From contig CAMAPJ010000004.1 in the NCBI GenBank assembly GCA_945860085.1, positions 1 through 56,456 on the forward strand: a DNA stretch of 56,456 nucleotides, read 5' to 3'. This document shows, piece by piece, positions 52,678-56,456 of the stretch. This stretch comes from Synechococcus sp. UW140 (lineage in GTDB: Bacteria > Cyanobacteriota > Cyanobacteriia > PCC-6307 > Cyanobiaceae). The notes beneath the pieces were generated by a model. That model was given only the letters and a program-made list of their open reading frames with translations, did no database searches and was not told the DNA's origin. The stretch's first letter is position 1. Every line of letters begins with the position of its first letter. A program made the translations under genes and the position numbers.

Positions 52678-54210
52678 ATGGCCGAGTCTGGACAACCTTG
52701 CACTGTTGTCTTAGGCCTTGGCCGCTCCGGATCCGGTGCTGCCCGCTTGCTCCATCAGCTTGGCCATGCGGCGGTGGTCCTAGACAGCAGCCGTTCCGGG
52801 CTGATCCGCCAAAGGGCCCAAGACCTCGAGACCCTGGGCATCGAGGTTCGCCTGGGCATGGCCCTGGAGCCGGCGAGTTTTACGGCCCTGGCCCGACCGA
52901 TTGAGCGGGTGATCGTCAGCCCTGGAATCCGCTGGGACCACCCCACGCTGCTGGAACTGCGCCAGCGGGGTGTGGCCATGGCAGGGGAGCTGGCGGTGGC
53001 CTGGGAGGCCCTGCCGGGCACCCCCTGGATCGGCATCACCGGCACCAACGGCAAAACCACCGTGACCCACCTGGTCAACCATCTGCTGACCAGCGCCGGC
53101 CTCGATGCCCCCATGGGCGGCAACGTGGGGAACTCGGCGGCCGAACTGGCCATGGAACGGCTGGGTCCCGACCAGGCGATCCCCGACTGGCTAGTGGTGG
53201 AACTGAGCAGCTATCAGATCGAGGCCTGTGCCCAGATTGCGCCCCGCATCGGCCTCTGGACCACCCTCACCCCGGACCACCTAGAGCGCCACGGCTGCCT
53301 GGAGCATTACCGGGCGATCAAGCGCAGCCTGCTGGAGCGCAGCGCCTGCCAGATCCTCAATGCCGATGACCCCGACCTGCGCGCCCAGGCGCCCAGCTGG
53401 CCAGGGGCCCAGTGGGTCACCGCCGGCGATCGCAGCGCCCTGCCGGCGGGCCTCGATCCCCTGCTCTGGATCGAAGGCCACCAGGTGATGGCCGCCGCCG
53501 GCCCCCTGCTCGATGCCCGCGCCCTGGCCATGCCCGGAGCCCATAACCGCCAGAACCTGCTTCTGGCGGCGGCCGTGGGCCTGGAATTGGGTCTCTCCGG
53601 CGCCACGATGGAAGCCGCCTTCCGCCGCTTTCCTGGCGTGCCGCACCGGTTAGAGCGGATCGGCCACCACCAAGGCATCCCTTACTTCAACGACAGCAAG
53701 GCCACCAATTACGACGCCGCCGAAGTGGCCCTGCGGGCCTTGGAAGGCCCCCTGGTGGTGTTGGCGGGAGGCCAGGCCAAGCAAGGGGATGCCAGCGGCT
53801 GGATCGAGCAGCTCAAGCGACAGGCGGCGGCCGTGGTGCTGTTTGGCGCCGCGGGGCCATTCTTTCAAGGTCTCCTACGGAACGGTGGCTACACCGGCGT
53901 GATCGCCGTGGTCGAGGGCCTAGAACAGGCCGTGCCTCTGGCCAGTCAGCTGGCCCAGAACAGCCCGGGTGCTCTGAGCAGCAGCCCGCTTGCACAAAAC
54001 AGCCCGTTAGCCAAAGCCAGCCCGTTGGCTCAGGACAGCAAGCCAGCCCCAAAAGGCCAGGATTGCCAGGCCGTGTTGCTGTCGCCAGCCTGCGCCAGCT
54101 TCGATCAGTACAGCGATTTCGAAGCCCGCGGTGACCACTTCCGCCAGCTGGTACTGGCCCTGACGACCGCTACCGCCGCCCAGCCCCCAGCCCCTCCAGA
54201 GCCAGCCTGA
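52678..54210 (+). CDS. murD: UDP-N-acetylmuramoylalanine--D-glutamate ligase
   Basis: Adds D-glutamate to UDP-MurNAc-Ala in peptidoglycan synthesis. GLGRSGSGAARLL opens domain 1, WIGITGTNGKTTVTHL is the ATP P-loop, ELSSYQIE and LTPDHLERHG are central motifs, and YFNDSKATNYDAA and LLSPACASFDQYSDFEARGDHF the C-terminal domain. A roughly 40-residue insert (about 422-462) with three hexapeptides SPLAQN, SPLAKA, SPLAQD replaces a short loop before the last motif. The gene starts 38 bases past tRNA-Val. Confidence 0.95.
   Translation: MAESGQPCTVVLGLGRSGSGAARLLHQLGHAAVVLDSSRSGLIRQRAQDLETLGIEVRLGMALEPASFTALARPIERVIVSPGIRWDHPTLLELRQRGVAMAGELAVAWEALPGTPWIGITGTNGKTTVTHLVNHLLTSAGLDAPMGGNVGNSAAELAMERLGPDQAIPDWLVVELSSYQIEACAQIAPRIGLWTTLTPDHLERHGCLEHYRAIKRSLLERSACQILNADDPDLRAQAPSWPGAQWVTAGDRSALPAGLDPLLWIEGHQVMAAAGPLLDARALAMPGAHNRQNLLLAAAVGLELGLSGATMEAAFRRFPGVPHRLERIGHHQGIPYFNDSKATNYDAAEVALRALEGPLVVLAGGQAKQGDASGWIEQLKRQAAAVVLFGAAGPFFQGLLRNGGYTGVIAVVEGLEQAVPLASQLAQNSPGALSSSPLAQNSPLAKASPLAQDSKPAPKGQDCQAVLLSPACASFDQYSDFEARGDHFRQLVLALTTATAAQPPAPPEPA
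53983..54036. repeat. 18-bp tandem repeat inside murD
   Basis: Three 18-bp units beginning AGCCCG at 53983, 54001 and 54019, diverged in their second halves. Encode SPLAxx hexapeptides. Confidence 0.88.
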
Positions 54211-54295
54211 GCTCGGAACGGAGGCCCGCCAAAGCTCCCGGCCCCCAGGCCATCCGCCACCGAGCTACTCTCCGCCCCAGCGGTACGCCCAGGCA

Positions 54296-54754
54296 ATGGC
54301 CCACTGGTTGATGAAAAGCGAGCCCGATGTCTACGGGATCGACCATCTCGAGCGCGAGGGCACAACCCTCTGGGATGGCATTCGCAACTATCAGGCCCGC
54401 AATTACATGCGCACGATGGCGATCGGTGATCGGGCTTTCTTCTATCACTCCAATGCCAAGCCCCCCGGCATCATCGGCCTGATGGAGGTGGTGGAAACGG
54501 ACTTGATAGATCCCAGCCAGTTCGATCCAGCCTCCAAGTACTTCGATGCCGCGTCCAAGCCGGAGGCCCCCCGCTGGGATTGCGTGCGCCTGGGCTTTCT
54601 CGAGCGCTTCGAGGCCCTACTCAGCCTGGAGCGATTGCGCCAAGAGTTCAGCGCCGAGGACCTGCCGGTGGTGCGCCAGGGCAACCGGCTGTCGATCATG
54701 CCGGTGCCGGAAGCCAGTGTCCTCAAGCTGATCAAGCTGCTCAAGCCGGCCTGA
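54296..54754 (+). CDS. EVE domain protein
   Basis: A 152-residue single EVE domain (PUA-like fold), related to thymocyte nuclear protein 1. MAHWLMKSEPDVYGIDHLE opens it, then TTLWDGIRNYQARNYMR, GDRAFFYHSNAKPPGIIGLMEVV and WDCVRLGF. EVE domains bind modified bases in DNA or RNA. Whole and normal length; six bases from the convergent DUF2811 gene. Confidence 0.92.
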   Translation: MAHWLMKSEPDVYGIDHLEREGTTLWDGIRNYQARNYMRTMAIGDRAFFYHSNAKPPGIIGLMEVVETDLIDPSQFDPASKYFDAASKPEAPRWDCVRLGFLERFEALLSLERLRQEFSAEDLPVVRQGNRLSIMPVPEASVLKLIKLLKPA

Positions 54755-54760
54755 GGGCCC

Positions 54761-55156
54761 TCAGGAGCCTGGCGCCGAACGAGAAGGGTCGGCGCCCCAT
54801 CCGCCAACCCCATCCCCAGAAGCCACGCCAGGGCGAGGGACAGGAACAGGGCTAGGAACAGGGACCAGCCTGGGGCCAAAGCCCGAGGTCTGGGGGAACA
54901 GGTTGGCCAGGTAGCAGCGGGTCACCGCCCGGCTTTGCAGCCCGTTCTGCACCAGGAATCCCGCTAGGGCCGCCTGAAATAGGCGGTACTGGTCCCAGGT
55001 GGGATGGGCCTCGATGAAGCCCCGCATGGACTGCAACAGGGGCTCGGGCACATCGGCTTGGAGGCTGACCATTGCCAGGGCGTTCTCTTGCCTGTTCTCT
55101 TCAGCGTTTTGCTTCTCTTTCTCCTTCGTCATCGCCATCGCCATCGTCATCGCCAT
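54761..55156 (-). CDS. DUF2811 family protein
   Basis: A 131-residue protein. The family core is residues 29-88 (VSLQADVPEPLLQSMRGF, then HPTWDQYRLFQAALAGFLVQNG and RCYLANLF). The first 28 residues are a repetitive Met/Ala then Lys/Glu stretch from a 6-bp repeat (55130-55156), so the real start may be ATG 55072. The C-terminal 40 residues are Pro/Val repeats (VPVPSPVPVPRP) from a 12-bp repeat. Function unknown; cyanobacteria-restricted. Confidence 0.8.
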   Translation of the reverse strand: MAMTMAMAMTKEKEKQNAEENRQENALAMVSLQADVPEPLLQSMRGFIEAHPTWDQYRLFQAALAGFLVQNGLQSRAVTRCYLANLFPQTSGFGPRLVPVPSPVPVPRPGVASGDGVGGWGADPSRSAPGS

Positions 55157-55502
55157 CGCCTCGCTCCGAATCCGGGGTCAGGGGCCCAGTTCTCCACGGG
55201 AGAGCAGCGACGTCAAATGGCCTTCATGATCCGCCCACTCACGCCTCTCACGCCAAGATCTCCTTCCAAAGCAAGCCTGGCTGGGGGGCCTCCCAGACTG
55301 AAGGGCCGCAGGCTCTCGGGCCAGAAGGCTGTCAAGGGGACCCATACCCAACCCAATGATTTCCCCAGCCTGCAGTGGCCCAAACCGCTAGAGCCTGGTG
55401 GCCTGGGGAAAACGGGCGCAAAAGCGGGGAGCAGCGGCCGCCAACGCCAGCACAACAGGGCCGATCAGGACTGCTGATCAAAGCCAGGTCTCAGGGCCAG
55501 TC
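55157..55502. other. Intergenic region
   Basis: About 345 bases between two minus-strand genes. I see no supportable gene, terminator or repeat array. Confidence 0.4.
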
Positions 55503-55874
55503 TCAGGGTTGGCCACCGATCCGTTGCAGGGCCTGGCAGAAGGCCGCGCTGGCCGCCCCAGACCAGGAGACCTCTAGGGCCCGCTGGCCAGCCTCGGGGC
55601 TCAAGACCCCCTTGAGGCTCCACTTCTGACGATCCCCCTCCAGGGCCAGCCACCAGGGGGCCCGCTCGAGCTCCAAGCTGATCGACTCTTCCACCAACAG
55701 CTGGTCCACCAAAGCCTTGTGCTCGTTGACGAGATCGGCTACCGCCGCCGCTAGGGCCGTGGCCTCGGCCGCCGTGAGCTCAGCTGCCCAGCCCTGACCG
55801 CCGATCAATACCGAAAAGTGCTGGAGATCCGCCCGCCAGGCCAGTCGCCAACCCTCGCCTTCCAGCTGGATCAC
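55503..55874 (-). CDS. DUF1818 family protein
   Basis: A 123-residue protein from GTG 55874, which gives the family start (IQLEGEGWRLAWRAD). FSVLIGGQGWAAELTAAEA, SISLELERAPWWLALEGD and WSLKGVLSPEAGQRALEVSW fit DUF1818, a small cyanobacterial protein. A TTG at 55904 would add ten residues. Function unknown. Confidence 0.83.
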   Translation of the reverse strand: MIQLEGEGWRLAWRADLQHFSVLIGGQGWAAELTAAEATALAAAVADLVNEHKALVDQLLVEESISLELERAPWWLALEGDRQKWSLKGVLSPEAGQRALEVSWSGAASAAFCQALQRIGGQP

Positions 55875-56014
55875 AGCAAGGCAACCCAAAACGGCTTGAC
55901 CCAAGCGTTATCCAACCCGGCTGCAGCCCAGATCACGTTCAAACATCCCCATCGAGGCCATTGCCCGCCAGGCATGGGGCCAGAGCGGGGCTGCAGCAGC
56001 CCCACCCAAGGGCA

Positions 56015-56245
56015 TCAACCGGGCAGCAGGTCGGGCTGGTCCTGTTCGTCGCTCATTTCGACGATGGCCCGCTGCACGGGCTTGATCATCGAATCTTCGA
56101 GCAGGCCATCGAAATCATCAAAACGGCGTTGCTTGGCTCGAAAGGCAATGCGCACCGTGGTCAGGTAACGGTTGCTGGAGTAGCGAATCAGGCTTTCGGC
56201 CCGCTGAGCCAATTCCTTCGGACTCACATCGACACCGATCAACAT
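56015..56245 (-). CDS. rpoZ: RNA polymerase omega subunit
   Basis: A 76-residue protein. [21 protein letters not shown] then [21 protein letters not shown], and the ending [13 protein letters not shown], match cyanobacterial RpoZ closely. Omega supports RNA polymerase assembly and sigma-factor recruitment in cyanobacteria. It is upstream of, and on the same strand as, the DUF1818 gene. Confidence 0.93.
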   Translation of the reverse strand: MLIGVDVSPKELAQRAESLIRYSSNRYLTTVRIAFRAKQRRFDDFDGLLEDSMIKPVQRAIVEMSDEQDQPDLLPG

Positions 56246-56392
56246 GCATTAACAGCCATTAGGTCAACCTTAAGCCAGGGGCCCGCCGGCTGCCCTGGGG
56301 CGCCCCCCACCAGGGCTGATTCAAAGTCTGTCCCAAGGCGCCTGGTCAGCCATGTCAGGGTGAGCTGAGGTTGGCGGAGTCGTCTCCTCTCT

Positions 56393-56456
56393 GTGCCCGA
56401 AAGAGCCACTGCCGCCGCCCATCTCGACCTGATCAGCTACCTCAAGGCCATCCCGG
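56393..56456 (+). CDS. 5' end of a truncated gene
   Basis: GTG at 56393 opens a frame (MPERATAAAHLDLISYLKAIP) that runs off the window. Divergent from rpoZ. Too short to identify. Confidence 0.4.
   Translation, partial: MPERATAAAHLDLISYLKAIP

Overview
The window is chromosomal DNA from a GC-rich unicellular cyanobacterium of the Synechococcus/Cyanobium (alpha-cyanobacterial picocyanobacteria) type. The evidence is a complete kaiA-kaiB-kaiC clock operon, the NblS-type histidine kinase, psbV (cytochrome c-550), a plant-type ferredoxin, a photosystem II S4-domain protein, LrtA-type hibernation factor, cyanobacterial RpoZ, several cyanobacteria-restricted small families (DUF1825, DUF1818, DUF2811, YlqD) and repeated HIP1 octamers (GCGATCGC). 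A full-length KaiA argues against Prochlorococcus.

Layout. 1-4.7 kb is visibly more AT-rich than the rest and looks like an acquired or fast-evolving accessory block: a secreted DUF3828-like protein, a prokaryotic ionotropic glutamate receptor homologue, a GIDE-domain membrane protein (MULAN/MAPL-like) and a TMEM175-like membrane protein. 5.0-20.5 kb is core: YlqD, acyl-ACP/CoA synthetase, lipB, hpf/lrtA, deoC, recO, an MFS transporter, a GT4 glycosyltransferase, pyrF, tyrS, DUF1825, a NarL-like regulator, HhH and GIY-YIG proteins, and pepA. 21.2-28.0 kb (minus strand) is an outer-membrane operon, bamA-lpxC-fabZ-lpxA-lpxB-msrA, with overlapping or nearly abutting genes and purC upstream. 30.0-33.5 kb is purD-nblS (plus), convergent with kaiCBA at 33.6-36.7 kb. 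36.9-40.7 kb carries rplU, rpmA, a methyltransferase, truB and yebC. 40.7-42.2 kb is a second, smaller AT-richer patch with a small unknown protein, a DUF427 protein and a striking tetrapeptide-repeat protein. 42.3-56.4 kb returns to core: nagB, spoIID/lytB, rnz, psbV, petF, prmA, serA, PSII-S4, tRNA-Val, murD, EVE, DUF2811, DUF1818, rpoZ, and the first codons of a further gene.

The main unexplained signal is a scattered population of short tandem repeats. Inside genes the periods are 15 bp (pyrF, tyrS, fabZ, kaiB twice, spoIID), 18 bp (murD, the 47.2 kb gene), 21 bp (spoIID) or 12 bp, all multiples of three. The largest intergenic one (aas-lipB) has a 14-bp period. The coding ones add low-complexity tails or linkers to otherwise conserved core enzymes; KaiB is nearly doubled in length this way. 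The other items of most interest are the iGluR homologue, whose pore region resembles the eukaryotic type and not the K+-channel type, and the (V/I)xG(D/N/S) repeat protein.

All calls come from reading translations and motifs by eye; no database search was run.
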